Below, in pieces: positions 34,983 through 44,435 of a stretch of DNA of 64,000 bases. A program made the translations under genes and the position numbers. The stretch covers positions 2,772,001 through 2,836,000 of the forward strand of contig NZ_CP063231.1 of NCBI RefSeq assembly GCF_023612255.1, in the 5' to 3' direction. The DNA is from Luteibacter flocculans (GTDB lineage: Bacteria > Pseudomonadota > Gammaproteobacteria > Xanthomonadales > Rhodanobacteraceae). The notes under the pieces are model-generated. The model ran no database searches. It was not told the origin of the DNA and was given only the letters and a program-made list of their open reading frames with translations. Within the stretch, counting starts at the first letter, position 1; each line of letters begins with the position of its first letter.

Positions 34983-35780
34983 ATGACCGTCACCATCCTG
35001 TCCCTGGCCGCCATCGTCTTCTACCTGACCGCTGCCGGCGTCCTCGCCCGGCCGCTCGCGACAGGTGGACAACCGCTTGCGCGCGCCGGCATGGCGCTGG
35101 CGACCGTCGCCGCGATTGCGCACGGCGCAGTGCTGCTCTCCGCGCATCGCGGCACGCTCGACCTGCACTTCTTCGCCGCGCTCTCGCTGGTCGCCTGGAT
35201 CGCCTCTGCGCTCACCATTGTGGTGAACCTTTCGCGCCCCATCGCCGGCCTGGGCATCCTGATCTTTCCGTTGTCGGCGGTGTTCCTGGCCATCGACACC
35301 TTCCTCGCCCCGCGCACCGCGCCTGAGGCGATGACCTGGCAGATCGAACTGCACGTCACGATCGCGATCTTGGCCTTTGGCATCCTTTCACTCGCCGCCG
35401 CGTTGGCAGTGCTCCTGGCGATTCAGGAACGCGCCTTGCGCCGCAGCCGCTTCGGGCACTGGCTACGCGCCCTACCCCCGCTTACGCTGACGGAAGTGCT
35501 GCTGTTCCGCTTGATCGCGGTCGGCTTCGTACTTCTCACCCTGACGCTGGTCACCGGCACGCTGTTTGTCGGCAATCTCTTCAGTCAGCATCTCGTCCAC
35601 AAGACCGTGCTCTCGATCGCCGCCTGGATCGTCTTCGGCGTGTTGTTGTGGGGCCGCTGGCAATACGGCTGGCGCGGCATCCGCGCGGTGTATCTCACAC
35701 TGATCGGCATGGGCATCCTGTTGCTCGCGTTCTTCGGTACGAAGGCCGTGCTCGAGCTGATCCTGCACAGAACGCCCTAA
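34983..35780 (+). CDS. ypjD: CcsA/YpjD-like cytochrome c assembly membrane protein
   Basis: 265 residues, start ATG 34983 (an in-frame alternative lies six codons upstream). About eight hydrophobic segments. Histidines at membrane edges (AIAHGAVLL, WQIELHVTIAIL, FSQHLVHKTVLS) follow the CcsA/CcmF-like heme-handling pattern, and AWIVFGVLLWGRWQYGWRG replaces the usual Trp-rich region. Its position next to ffh is typical in gammaproteobacteria (ypjD next to ffh). Exact role in heme or cytochrome maturation is unproven. Confidence 0.85.
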   Translation: MTVTILSLAAIVFYLTAAGVLARPLATGGQPLARAGMALATVAAIAHGAVLLSAHRGTLDLHFFAALSLVAWIASALTIVVNLSRPIAGLGILIFPLSAVFLAIDTFLAPRTAPEAMTWQIELHVTIAILAFGILSLAAALAVLLAIQERALRRSRFGHWLRALPPLTLTEVLLFRLIAVGFVLLTLTLVTGTLFVGNLFSQHLVHKTVLSIAAWIVFGVLLWGRWQYGWRGIRAVYLTLIGMGILLLAFFGTKAVLELILHRTP

Positions 35781-35814
35781 CCCGGAACGGCGCACCGAGG
35801 CGCCATGCGTCTCG

Positions 35815-36678
35815 CTACGGGACCACGAGTCCAGCGATAAACGCATTTACCCGTTCGGTGTAGTCGGAGTGCAGCCCCAGCGTTCGGTTGATCTCGGCGT
35901 GCGAAAGGTCCTGCGGCAACACGTCGACACGTACGCCGAGTCCTGCCGCCTTCTGCGCGAAGCGCCGTGCCTGTGGGCACGCATCGAAACGCTGACGGGA
36001 ACACACCGCCAATACCGGCAGCGCGCCCGCCCGCAACTGATGATAAGGCGACGCAGCCGTCCATTCGCGCGGATCGTCGCCGAAGGCGCGGTCGTAGAGC
36101 CTGGGATGACGCGGAAACTCCATGATCTGCACCACGTCCATCGCGGCACTGTCGAGGGAAACGACACCCCGCGGCCGAACGGCGCCAGCAGCCGTCAGCA
36201 TGTCGGGATCGGCACCCAGCAAGGCGACCAGGTGCGCGCCTGCCGAGTGCCCCATCAGGACGAATCGATCGCGGTCTGCGCCCCACGACGCGGCCATGCG
36301 TTGCGCCGTAGCCAAGGCGCGGGCGACATCCCGAGCCTGCTCCAAGGGTTGAGCCACGGGCAGCATCCGATAGTTCACCGAGACCACGACATAGCCCTTC
36401 GGCAACCAGTACGCCACCTTATTGTCGGCCACGCCCGGATTGGACTTGTCGCCGATCACCCAGGCTCCTCCATGCACCATGAAGATCACCGGCGCATGGC
36501 GCGGCGACGGCGGCAGATAGACGTCGAAACGCTGCTGAGGGTCGTCGCCATAAGCGACGTCGCGCAGCACCCTTGCCTCGGACCGCGGCGCGTCGTCTTG
36601 CGCGGCATGCGCGATACCGCCAAGACCCACGGCGATGCATACCGCAGCGAGAATCCCATGCATTCGTTTCATGCCCAT
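35815..36678 (-). CDS. Exported alpha/beta-hydrolase (carboxylesterase-type)
   Basis: 287 residues with a signal peptide (MHGILAAVCIAVGLGGIAHA, 6-25). The hydrolase fold shows the oxyanion HGGAW motif (VIFMVHGGAWVIGDKSN), nucleophile elbow MGHSAGAHLV, and a late Asp/His pair of which His in DLSHAEIN is visible. Resembles arylformamidase- or BD-FAE-type esterases. Start uncertain between two Met codons two residues apart (36678 or 36672). It ends convergently against the CcsA-like gene. Substrate unknown; kynurenine formamidase activity would be interesting given kynU at the left end but is not supported by position. Confidence 0.8.
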   Translation of the reverse strand: MGMKRMHGILAAVCIAVGLGGIAHAAQDDAPRSEARVLRDVAYGDDPQQRFDVYLPPSPRHAPVIFMVHGGAWVIGDKSNPGVADNKVAYWLPKGYVVVSVNYRMLPVAQPLEQARDVARALATAQRMAASWGADRDRFVLMGHSAGAHLVALLGADPDMLTAAGAVRPRGVVSLDSAAMDVVQIMEFPRHPRLYDRAFGDDPREWTAASPYHQLRAGALPVLAVCSRQRFDACPQARRFAQKAAGLGVRVDVLPQDLSHAEINRTLGLHSDYTERVNAFIAGLVVP

Positions 36679-36704
36679 GATGTCTGCCCAATCGGTGGAG
36701 TCGT

Positions 36705-37970
36705 TCAACTTCCGCGCAACACAAGCGTTGCCATCAACCCATGAGGTCGGAGCGGCGCGAGCCGCAGCTCGCCGCCATGCTGTCGCGCGACGCGCTCGAC
36801 GATCGCCAGCCCCAGGCCGGTACCGCCGCCATCGCCATGCACGAAGGGCTGACGAGCGCGCTCCGCAACCTGCTCGGGTAAGCCCGGGCCGCGGTCGACA
36901 ACGTCGATGCGCCAGGCATCCTCCTGACGAGAAAGTGCCAACGCGTACGGTGGCGCACCGTGCCGTTGCGCGTTGACGAGCAGGTTGCCCACTGCGCGTA
37001 AAAGCGCCATCGGTCTGCCTGTCATCGGCGCGTGGGCAGGCGTGTCGACCTGCCACTCGCCCTCATACGCGCTGATCGCATTGCGACAAAGCACGGCCAG
37101 GTCGAGCGGTTCGCTCGCTTCGTCGCGGCCATCTCGCGCGTAAGCAATGAACTGCGAAAGGATGGCGTCGATATCGGCGATATCGCGATGCATGCCGGCG
37201 CGCAGTTCCGAGTCGACGCCGGGCACCAGTTCGATCGCGTACTGCAGCCGTGTCAGCGGCGTGCGCAGGTCGTGCGAGATGCCGGCAAGCATCAGTGCGC
37301 GTTCCTCGGCGGCCTCGCGTACCTCCTTGCTTGAATCGGCAAGCGCGCGCGCCAGCTCCTCCACTTCCTGCGGCCCCGCCAGAGTCCCCGGCGATGGCGG
37401 TTCGCCACGTACGATCGCCGGTGCGGATTGCGCCAGGCGCCGCAACGGCACCACCAGGCGGTGTGCGTAGTACGCCGCCGCGAGCCAGACCAGCACGGCA
37501 CCCACGATCAACATCAATACCGAAAAGCGCAACACGCGACTGGCGCGCTGATCGAGAGCGAACGACACCCACAAGGCCGGCTGCGTATCGAGCTTCAGCC
37601 ACACCACGTTCGCCGTTCCGATGCGCCCCAGGCGCGCCTCGCGACCGTGTGTGAGCTGTTGCGGCGCCTGTTCGATCAACTCGCGCATGACCGGCACGGC
37701 ACGGAGGTCCCGCGATGGCGGCGGCAACTCGCTCACTGCCAGCCCGGCGTCGCGCAAATGGGCCACCACGCGTTCATGGGGCTGGGTGCGTGCCAGTTCC
37801 TCGGCGACATCAGCAAAGCCGTCCATCGCTTTCAGCAATTGCACGGCAGCCGGGCGGGTGGTCATCTGCCGCCCCATCGCCACAGCCAACACGGCCGCCC
37901 CGAGCAACACCAGCCCGATCACCAGCACGAGTTGCCCGAACACGCTGCGCGGTAGCGGAAGGCGGATCAT
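36705..37970 (-). CDS. Sensor histidine kinase (EnvZ-like)
   Basis: 421 residues. First membrane segment about 12-33, periplasmic domain to about 148, second membrane segment about 149-167, HAMP about 168-220. The H-box is LAGISHDLRTPLTRL with the phosphorylated His233. The ATPase domain follows with NLLVNAQRHG (N-box), VVDRGPGLP (G1) and GGGTGLGLAIV (G2). All catalytic motifs are complete. The start overlaps the response-regulator stop by four bases. Stimulus unknown; EnvZ-like by domain order only. Confidence 0.9.
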   Translation of the reverse strand: MIRLPLPRSVFGQLVLVIGLVLLGAAVLAVAMGRQMTTRPAAVQLLKAMDGFADVAEELARTQPHERVVAHLRDAGLAVSELPPPSRDLRAVPVMRELIEQAPQQLTHGREARLGRIGTANVVWLKLDTQPALWVSFALDQRASRVLRFSVLMLIVGAVLVWLAAAYYAHRLVVPLRRLAQSAPAIVRGEPPSPGTLAGPQEVEELARALADSSKEVREAAEERALMLAGISHDLRTPLTRLQYAIELVPGVDSELRAGMHRDIADIDAILSQFIAYARDGRDEASEPLDLAVLCRNAISAYEGEWQVDTPAHAPMTGRPMALLRAVGNLLVNAQRHGAPPYALALSRQEDAWRIDVVDRGPGLPEQVAERARQPFVHGDGGGTGLGLAIVERVARQHGGELRLAPLRPHGLMATLVLRGS

Positions 37971-38686
37971 GCGTTTTCATCCGGCGGCACGTACACGTAA
38001 CCCACGCCCCACACGGTCTGGAGGATGCGTGGGTTGCGCACGTCGTCTTCCAGCAGCCGGCGAAGGCGAGCGATGGTGACGTCCATGCTGCGTTCGAACG
38101 CATCGTGTTCGCGGCCACGTGCGAGGCTCATCAGGCGATCGCGGCTGAGCGGCTGTCGCGGGTGCCGCAGCAGCACCGTCAGCACGGCGAATTCGCCGGA
38201 GGTCAAACGCCGCATCTCGCCGTGCTTGCTCAATTCGCGGCGCCCGAGATCCAACCGAAACGGACCGAAACGAACGATGCCACCGTCGGGCTCCGGCGCC
38301 CCCGGCGTCGGGCGTGCTCGCCGCAACACCGAGCGGATGCGCGCCAGCAGCTCGCGGGGATTGACGGGCTTGGGCAGGTAGTCGTCGGCACCGATCTCCA
38401 GGCCGACGATGCGATCGATCTCGTCGCCCTTGGCCGTGAGCATCACGATCGGCGTGGCGTCGCCCTGACCGCGCAGGCGACGGCAGATATCGAGGCCGTC
38501 TTCGCCGGGCAGCATCAAGTCCAGCACGATGAGGTCGTAGTGGCCTCGGTCCAGCGCCTGGCGCATCTGCGCGCCGTCGCCCACACCTTTGACTTCGAAG
38601 CTCTGGGATTCCAGGTAGCGCAGCAGCAGGTCGCGCAGGCGAGCGTCATCGTCGACCAGAAGGATGCGGGCAAGGTTTTCGTCCAT
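37967..38686 (-). CDS. ompR: OmpR-family response regulator
   Basis: 239 residues from ATG 38686. Receiver domain with acidic pair VDDD (11-14), phospho-acceptor Asp56 in LIVLDLMLPG and Lys in LPKPVNPREL. A winged-helix DNA-binding domain follows (about 140-235, MRRLTSGEFAVLTVLLRHP and SRDRLMSLARGREHDAFERSMDVTI region). Close to OmpR in the linker and recognition region. Coupled to the sensor kinase. Targets unknown; the divergent Gly/Asn-rich gene at 38869 is a candidate. Confidence 0.92.
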   Translation of the reverse strand: MDENLARILLVDDDARLRDLLLRYLESQSFEVKGVGDGAQMRQALDRGHYDLIVLDLMLPGEDGLDICRRLRGQGDATPIVMLTAKGDEIDRIVGLEIGADDYLPKPVNPRELLARIRSVLRRARPTPGAPEPDGGIVRFGPFRLDLGRRELSKHGEMRRLTSGEFAVLTVLLRHPRQPLSRDRLMSLARGREHDAFERSMDVTIARLRRLLEDDVRNPRILQTVWGVGYVYVPPDENA

Positions 38687-38868
38687 GGGGCCACTATCGC
38701 GGCTGGCCGCGAGCCGGCGCAACGCCCTTTCGGAGCCGTTTGTAAGCAAATGTTTCCGAGGCGCCTGATCGAAACATCTGGTGGCGATGGCGACATACGT
38801 TCGGTCCGGGGCGGGATTAGCTTGGCCTCACCGCGAGGATGCCTCGCGCCGACCCGAAGGAGATACCC

Positions 38869-39405
38869 ATGAACAGAACGACCCTGCTGATGGCGACGTT
38901 TGTGCTGGCCGGCGCTTCCGTTGTCGCCATTCCCGACGTCTCGGCCCAAGGCCGCGTCCGCGGCCACGCCGTGGTCCACACCGGTGATGGCGGACGTACC
39001 GCCGTCACCGGTGCGGCCGCCCGTGGCGATCGCGGTTCCTATGAGCGCGGACACCGTGTGGACAGCGATGGTCAGGGCAATGTCAGTGGCCGCAGCGGCG
39101 CGTATGCCGCCGGTGCCGACGGCGGCACTGCGCAGCGCCAAGGCAGCTTCTATCGCAATGCCGACGGGAGCGCCGGTCGCCAGGGCAGTGCCTCGGTCAA
39201 CGGCCCCAATGGTGGCAACGCGACCACCAGCGGAAGCATCGCGCGCGACGCGTCCGGCAACGTCAACGGCAACCGCAGCACCAGCGCCACCGGCCAGAAC
39301 GGAAACACCTACAACGGTTCGACCACCGTCCAGAACGGCACGGTTACCCACACCGGCACCTGCACCAACGCGGCAGGCGAGACGATCGCGTGCCGCGGTA
39401 ACTGA
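38869..39405 (+). CDS. Exported Gly/Ser/Asn-rich repetitive protein
   Basis: 178 residues, ATG 38869 with GAAGGAG before it. Signal peptide about 1-26 (LLMATFVLAGASVVAIPDVSA). The mature part is low in hydrophobic residues and consists of loose repeats with GN/DG/NG turns, such as GNVSGRSGAYAAGADGG and GNVNGNRSTSATGQNGN. It ends with two Cys (HTGTCTNAAGETIACRGN), which may form a disulfide. Divergent from ompR. No known family recognised; it resembles surface or matrix-like proteins only in composition. Confidence 0.75.
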   Translation: MNRTTLLMATFVLAGASVVAIPDVSAQGRVRGHAVVHTGDGGRTAVTGAAARGDRGSYERGHRVDSDGQGNVSGRSGAYAAGADGGTAQRQGSFYRNADGSAGRQGSASVNGPNGGNATTSGSIARDASGNVNGNRSTSATGQNGNTYNGSTTVQNGTVTHTGTCTNAAGETIACRGN

Positions 39406-39461
39406 TGCCCAACCCTCCCCCAGGCCAGGGATGGCCACCCTTTCAGCCCACGAGGTATCCC

Positions 39462-39743
39462 ATGCCGAAACTTCGCTATGTACTTGCCGCGACGCTGCTC
39501 GTCGCCTCCACCTCCTCCTTCGCGCAGAGCGAAGGCGCCGCCCAGGCCAAGCAGGACATGCAGGCACGCCTCAAGGCCGCCGATGCCAACGGCGACGGCG
39601 TAATCGATCGCCAGGAAGCCGAAGCCAGCCTGCCGCGTGTCGCCAAGAACTTCGACAAGATCGATACCAACCACGATGGAAAGCTGTCTGCCGCCGAACT
39701 CAAGCAGGCCGTCGACGTCGCGCGACAGCGCTTCGGCCGCTGA
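39462..39743 (+). CDS. Exported EF-hand domain protein
   Basis: 93 residues from ATG 39462. Signal peptide about 1-21 (LRYVLAATLLVASTSSFA). Two calcium-binding loops are visible: DANGDGVIDRQE and DTNHDGKLSAAE, with Asp/Asn at positions 1, 3 and 5 and acidic residue at 12, so a paired EF-hand is likely. It follows the Gly/Asn-rich gene and precedes the desaturase-like gene with short gaps, so probably one transcript. Possible periplasmic calcium buffer or sensor. Confidence 0.85.
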   Translation: MPKLRYVLAATLLVASTSSFAQSEGAAQAKQDMQARLKAADANGDGVIDRQEAEASLPRVAKNFDKIDTNHDGKLSAAELKQAVDVARQRFGR

Positions 39744-39761
39744 ACGAGCAAGGCGATCACC

Positions 39762-40589
39762 ATGGATACCTCGTCGCTCGGCTTGCTGGTGCTACCGCTG
39801 CCGCTACTAGTACTCATCGCCGCCGCCGAAGGTTGGCTGCGACAACGACGCGGACTCGGCCACGATTGGAAAGCCTACTGGGCGTCGCTCGGGGATGCAG
39901 CAGGCCGCGTGCTGATCAACGGACTGCTCGGGCCCGGCATTATCGGAGCGTTACTCTATGCAGTATGGCCATGGCGCATCGCCACCTTCACGATGGACCG
40001 ATGGTGGCATTGGGCCTTGCTCTTCGTGGGCCAGGAGTTCTGCTACTACTGGATGCATCGTGCCGATCACCGCATCCACTGGTTCTGGCTCAATCACTCG
40101 GTTCACCACTCGTCGAACCAGTACACGCTGTCGTCTGCCTATCGCCTTGGCTGGACCGGAAAGATCACCGGCGCCACGATCTTCTTCGCACCGCTGGTAT
40201 GGCTCGGCTTTCCGGTGCCCGTCGTGCTCGCCGCGCTGGCGGTGAATCTGCTGTATCAGTTCTGGTTGCATACGGAACTGGTCGGACGATTGCCGCGACC
40301 GATCGAGTTCCTGTTCAACACGCCATCGCACCACCGCGTGCACCATGCCAGCAATCCGGATTACATCGATTGCAACTACGGCGGCGTGTTGATCGTGTTC
40401 GACAGGATGTTCGGTTCGTTCCGCAGAGAGCGTGAGGACGAACCGCCTCGGTACGGCTTGGTGAAGCCGATATACAGCCACAACCCCGTCCGCATCGCCT
40501 TCCATACCTGGCTACAGATGTTTCGCACCCTGAAATCCGCGCCGACGTGGAAGGAACGCGCGCTGGTGTTGTTCGGGCCACCGCAATAG
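39762..40589 (+). CDS. Sterol desaturase / fatty acid hydroxylase family membrane protein
   Basis: 275 residues with four or more membrane segments and the eight-histidine diiron motif of the family: HRADHRIHW (about 105-113), HHSSNQ (about 120) and HRVHHASN (about 186-193). Integral-membrane oxygenase acting on a lipid; the substrate cannot be inferred. ATG 39762 follows the EF-hand gene by 18 bases. Confidence 0.88.
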   Translation: MDTSSLGLLVLPLPLLVLIAAAEGWLRQRRGLGHDWKAYWASLGDAAGRVLINGLLGPGIIGALLYAVWPWRIATFTMDRWWHWALLFVGQEFCYYWMHRADHRIHWFWLNHSVHHSSNQYTLSSAYRLGWTGKITGATIFFAPLVWLGFPVPVVLAALAVNLLYQFWLHTELVGRLPRPIEFLFNTPSHHRVHHASNPDYIDCNYGGVLIVFDRMFGSFRREREDEPPRYGLVKPIYSHNPVRIAFHTWLQMFRTLKSAPTWKERALVLFGPPQ

Positions 40590-40655
40590 CGGGTGCTCCG
40601 CCGTGCGATGCGCGATTGCGTGCCGTGGCGGCTCACCGCCACGGCCGCGTCGGTA

Positions 40656-42044
40656 TCATTCGCGACTGGCGTCGATCGCCTGTGACAGGCGCTCGACACC
40701 GATCACTTCCATCTCGCCCACGCGGCCACGCTTCGGCGCGTTCGCCGCTGGCACCACGGCGCGACGGAAACCGTGCGTGGCCGCTTCTTTCAGGCGTTCT
40801 TCGCCGTTGGGCACGGGGCGGATCTCGCCGGACAGACCGACCTCGCCGAAGGCGATGGTCTTTTCGGGCAGCGGACGATCGCGCAAGCTCGACAACACGG
40901 CCATGATCACCGGTACATCGGACGCGGTTTCCTGCACACGGATGCCGCCCACCACGTTGACGAACACATCCTGGTCGTATGCCGCCACGCCACCATGCCG
41001 ATGAAGTACGGCAAGCAGCATCGCGAGACGGTTCTGTTCGAGGCCGAGCACCACGCGGCGCGGATTGCCCAGCGACGACTGGTCCACCAGCGCCTGCACC
41101 TCCACCAGCAGCGGGCGGGTGCCTTCGCGCGTGACCATGACCGCACTCCCCGGCGTCGGTCCGGCGTGCGCGGAGAGGAAGATTGCAGAAGGATTGGGCA
41201 CTTCGCGCAGTCCTTTCTCGGACATGGCGAACACGCCGAGTTCGTTCACCGCACCAAAGCGATTCTTGAACGCGCGCAGCACGCGGAAGCGGCTTCCGGA
41301 TTCCCCTTCGAAATACAGCACGGCATCGACCATGTGCTCGAGCACGCGCGGACCGGCGATGCCGCCCTCCTTCGTCACGTGACCCACGAGGAAGACCGAG
41401 GTGCCGGTCTCCTTCGCAAACCGCGTCAGCTTCGCGGCGGACTCGCGCACCTGACTCACGGAGCCCGGTGCTGCGGTCAGCATTTCCGTCCAGATGGTCT
41501 GGATCGAATCGATCACCAGCACGCGCGGCCGCGCCGACGCAGCCTGTTCCAGAATGCGCTCGATGCAGGTCTCGGCCAGCGCATGCAACGGCCCTAATGG
41601 AAGATCGAGACGCTGGGCGCGACCGGCCACCTGCCCCAGCGATTCTTCGCCGGTGACGTAGAGGCTCGGCAGGCTGGCGCCCAGCGTGCCCAGCATCTGC
41701 AGCAGCAGCGTGGACTTGCCGATCCCGGGGTCGCCACCGATCAGCACCACCGAGCCATCGACCAGACCGCCGCCCAGCACGCGATCGAGCTCGCCGATGC
41801 CGGTGTTGGTACGCGCTTCCGCGGTCAGCAGTACCTCCGTGAGCGGCGTGATACGCGGCGCGCCGGCCGCTTCACCCGCATAGCCGCCACGACGCGCGCC
41901 GGTCGATACCGCGGCGGGCTTCGCGGGCTGCACGACGAACTCGGATAGCACGTTCCATTCGCCGCACTCGGCACATTGGCCCTGCCATTTGCTGTGCTCG
42001 GCGCCGCACTGGGTGCAGACGTAGGCGGTCTTGGCCTTGGCCAT
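40656..42044 (-). CDS. radA: DNA repair protein RadA
   Basis: 462 residues. Branch-migration helicase related to RecA. N-terminal zinc finger (CTQCGAEHSKWQGQCAECGEW, first and last Cys pairs near 10 and 25-28), Walker A GGDPGIGKSTLL (about 97-108), the RadA signature KNRFGAVNELG, and C-terminal Lon-like domain with NVVGGIRVQETASD. Complete. Downstream of alr on the same strand. Confidence 0.97.
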   Translation of the reverse strand: MAKAKTAYVCTQCGAEHSKWQGQCAECGEWNVLSEFVVQPAKPAAVSTGARRGGYAGEAAGAPRITPLTEVLLTAEARTNTGIGELDRVLGGGLVDGSVVLIGGDPGIGKSTLLLQMLGTLGASLPSLYVTGEESLGQVAGRAQRLDLPLGPLHALAETCIERILEQAASARPRVLVIDSIQTIWTEMLTAAPGSVSQVRESAAKLTRFAKETGTSVFLVGHVTKEGGIAGPRVLEHMVDAVLYFEGESGSRFRVLRAFKNRFGAVNELGVFAMSEKGLREVPNPSAIFLSAHAGPTPGSAVMVTREGTRPLLVEVQALVDQSSLGNPRRVVLGLEQNRLAMLLAVLHRHGGVAAYDQDVFVNVVGGIRVQETASDVPVIMAVLSSLRDRPLPEKTIAFGEVGLSGEIRPVPNGEERLKEAATHGFRRAVVPAANAPKRGRVGEMEVIGVERLSQAIDASRE

Positions 42045-42122
42045 CGGGGAGATTCCTGTTGCGAAGGTCGATATATAGCGCGGGCGTGTCGCACAGTGCG
42101 ATACGCGTCACCGTGGCGCAGC

Positions 42123-43211
42123 TCAGTTCTCGTCTTCGACGAACAGTACGCGTCGGGTCATGCCGCAGGTGAGGTCGTAGGAGATCGTGCCGGCCGAGGC
42201 GGCGACGGCTTCCACCGGCAGGCCCTCGCCCCATAGCGTTACCTTGTCGCCGACGCGGGCGTCGGGCACGCCACGCAGGTCGAGCGTGATGAGGTCCATC
42301 GACACGCGCCCCACCAGCGGCGCGAGGCGATCGTTGACCAGCACCGGCGTACCGGCCACGGCGCTGCGCGGATAGCCGTCGCCGTAGCCGATGGCAGCCA
42401 CACCGACAGGCATGTCTTCGGGGCATTCGTACGTGCCGTTGTAGCCGACCCGCTCGCCCTTCACGAGGTGATTGATCGCCACCAGCCGGGTGGCGAGCGA
42501 CATGGCGGGGCGAAAGCCGAAATCGATGCCCGAGCGACCCTCGACCACCGAAAGGCCGTACAGCAAACCACCCGTGCGCACCCAGTCGGCGCGTGCATCC
42601 GGCCAGCCAAGCAGCGCTGCGGAATTGGACAGCGCGCGGTCCCCCGGCAGATCCGCCGTGGCGTCCTTGAAGCGCGCGATCTGCAAGGCCGTCTCGCGCC
42701 CCTCGAATTCCTCCGACGAGGCGAAATGGGTCATGAAACCGATGTCCCGATCGACCGCCGGCATCGCCAGCAAGGCGGCGTGGACCGCGCGCGCGCGTTC
42801 GGGCGGAAAACCCAGGCGATGCATGCCCGTGTCGATCTTGAGCCAGACTCTCAGTGGCCCGCGTGCCGGATCGGCGGCCGCCAGCCACGGCAGTTGCACA
42901 TCGTGATGAATAAGCGCCTCCAGGCGGAGGCGCTGCATTTCGGCGATGTCGAACGGCGTATCGGGTCCGGACAGCACGACGATTCGCTGCCGGTGCCCCG
43001 CCGCTCGCAGGCGCAGTCCGTCCGCGATGGCGGCCACGGCAAAGGCCTCGGCGTCCGCGTCCAGCGCACGCGCGACGCGCTCGAGGCCGTGGCCATAGGC
43101 ATCCGCCTTGACGACGGCCATCACCTTGGCCGCACCCGCCATGGCGCGTACGCGAGCCAGGTTGTGACGCAGCGCGCCGAGGTGGATCGTGGCAACCGTG
43201 GTACGGCTCAT
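42123..43211 (-). CDS. alr: Alanine racemase
   Basis: 362 residues from ATG 43211. PLP-dependent interconversion of L- and D-alanine for peptidoglycan. PLP lysine is Lys35 in AVVKADAYGHG; the catalytic Tyr segment lies in the GERVGYNGTYECPED region, and SMDLITLDLR is conserved. In-frame sequence upstream overlaps the next gene and was excluded. The gene is followed by radA after 78 bases. Confidence 0.96.
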   Translation of the reverse strand: MSRTTVATIHLGALRHNLARVRAMAGAAKVMAVVKADAYGHGLERVARALDADAEAFAVAAIADGLRLRAAGHRQRIVVLSGPDTPFDIAEMQRLRLEALIHHDVQLPWLAAADPARGPLRVWLKIDTGMHRLGFPPERARAVHAALLAMPAVDRDIGFMTHFASSEEFEGRETALQIARFKDATADLPGDRALSNSAALLGWPDARADWVRTGGLLYGLSVVEGRSGIDFGFRPAMSLATRLVAINHLVKGERVGYNGTYECPEDMPVGVAAIGYGDGYPRSAVAGTPVLVNDRLAPLVGRVSMDLITLDLRGVPDARVGDKVTLWGEGLPVEAVAASAGTISYDLTCGMTRRVLFVEDEN

Positions 43212-43309
43212 GGCGTTGGCTGGCGGAAAGTGGCGACCCCACAGTTTATCCGCAACGGCCGGGCAATCGCGTGGCAACGGCATGGCCGACCTCGGCAGGC
43301 GTGGCGCGA

Positions 43310-44278
43310 CTACTTCGCGAGATCGAAGTCCGCAGAGGAAACCCAGCCGCGATTGCCGTGCTCGTCCTCCACTTCCCACATGAGACCGATCCTGTCGCCG
43401 GTGGGATAGACCGTCATGCCCGGTTCCAGCCCGCGCACGACCTTGCCCTTGCCGCTGGACTGCGCCCACAGGCGCGTTGCGACGGCCACCGTACCGGACT
43501 GACGACTGTTCGCCGCGGACGCGTCGCCGGGCATCCCGCCCAACTCGGCCACGAGTTTCGTGTACGCGTCGAGATACGCCATCGTGATGACCTGACCCTG
43601 CGTAGTATTCGTGTAGCCGCCGAGACCGGCCGCGCCGAGGCTTTCGCTGCCCCACAGCTGCCCACGCCCGCCGAAGCTGAGGTCGTTCTTTTCACCGTGT
43701 CCCTCGACCAGGGCCACCTGCTCCGAGGAGCGCACATCCGTGACCGTCAGCGTGACGTCCGCCGTCTTCGAATCGAACTTGACCGCGCCGGCCACGCGTC
43801 CCGCGGTGCCGCCGAGCAGGCTCTGCGCCAGCCCGGAGATGCCGCCACCACCCGCGTCACTGTTGCTGTCCACGAGATCGGGCACGAGCACGTAGTCCGC
43901 GGCTTTCACCTGTCCCTTGCCGACGTTGGAGCCTCCACGGAGCTGGCCGCCCGACGCCAGCGCGCGCTCGCGCATGGCCGCATCCATGCCCGCGTTGCGA
44001 TCGACCAGGGTGAAGCAACCGGACTTTGCGACGAACACCTTGATGAGCTTGGTCGGCGCCGGAAGCTGACGCCCCGACCACCAGTTCTGCGACGCCTCCG
44101 GCTCGATGACCGAGAGGGAACCGAGCTTCTTCGCGCATTTGGGAATCTGCGCGACCTTTTCGTCATGCGCCTTGTTCTTCTTGTTGAAGAACGGAAGGCC
44201 CGCGGAGACGGGTGTGCAGAACGAAGCGCAGAAAGCCGAGGCTGCCACGAGGGCAACCGCTTTAAGGGAAAAGTCCAT
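43310..44278 (-). CDS. CsgG-like exported protein with C-terminal SH3-like domain
   Basis: 322 residues, start ATG 44278. Signal sequence about 1-26 (ALVAASAFCASFCTPVSAG). A CsgG-like core (about 70-235) contains RNAGMDAAMRERALASGG, AADYVLVPDLVDSNSDAGG and ITMAYLDAYTKLVAELGG, with the usual beta pattern of secretion-channel subunits. The C-terminal about 60 residues (GLEPGMTVYPTGD and WEVEDEHGNRGWVSS) resemble an SH3 fold. Whether it forms a channel, as CsgG does for curli, is uncertain; no curli genes are nearby. Confidence 0.75.
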   Translation of the reverse strand: MDFSLKAVALVAASAFCASFCTPVSAGLPFFNKKNKAHDEKVAQIPKCAKKLGSLSVIEPEASQNWWSGRQLPAPTKLIKVFVAKSGCFTLVDRNAGMDAAMRERALASGGQLRGGSNVGKGQVKAADYVLVPDLVDSNSDAGGGGISGLAQSLLGGTAGRVAGAVKFDSKTADVTLTVTDVRSSEQVALVEGHGEKNDLSFGGRGQLWGSESLGAAGLGGYTNTTQGQVITMAYLDAYTKLVAELGGMPGDASAANSRQSGTVAVATRLWAQSSGKGKVVRGLEPGMTVYPTGDRIGLMWEVEDEHGNRGWVSSADFDLAK

Positions 44279-44435
44279 GTTGGTGGTTCCTGAAGGGCCC
44301 GATTCGTCGTGCCCTCGCGCGCCCGGGCGCATGCGCACGAAGGCCGTCACGCAACGGCCCATGCTAGGTAACGCCAACAGGAACGTCTTTAGGATGTCAT
44401 CCTAAAATGGGCGAGCGATTTGCCACGCCAGATCG

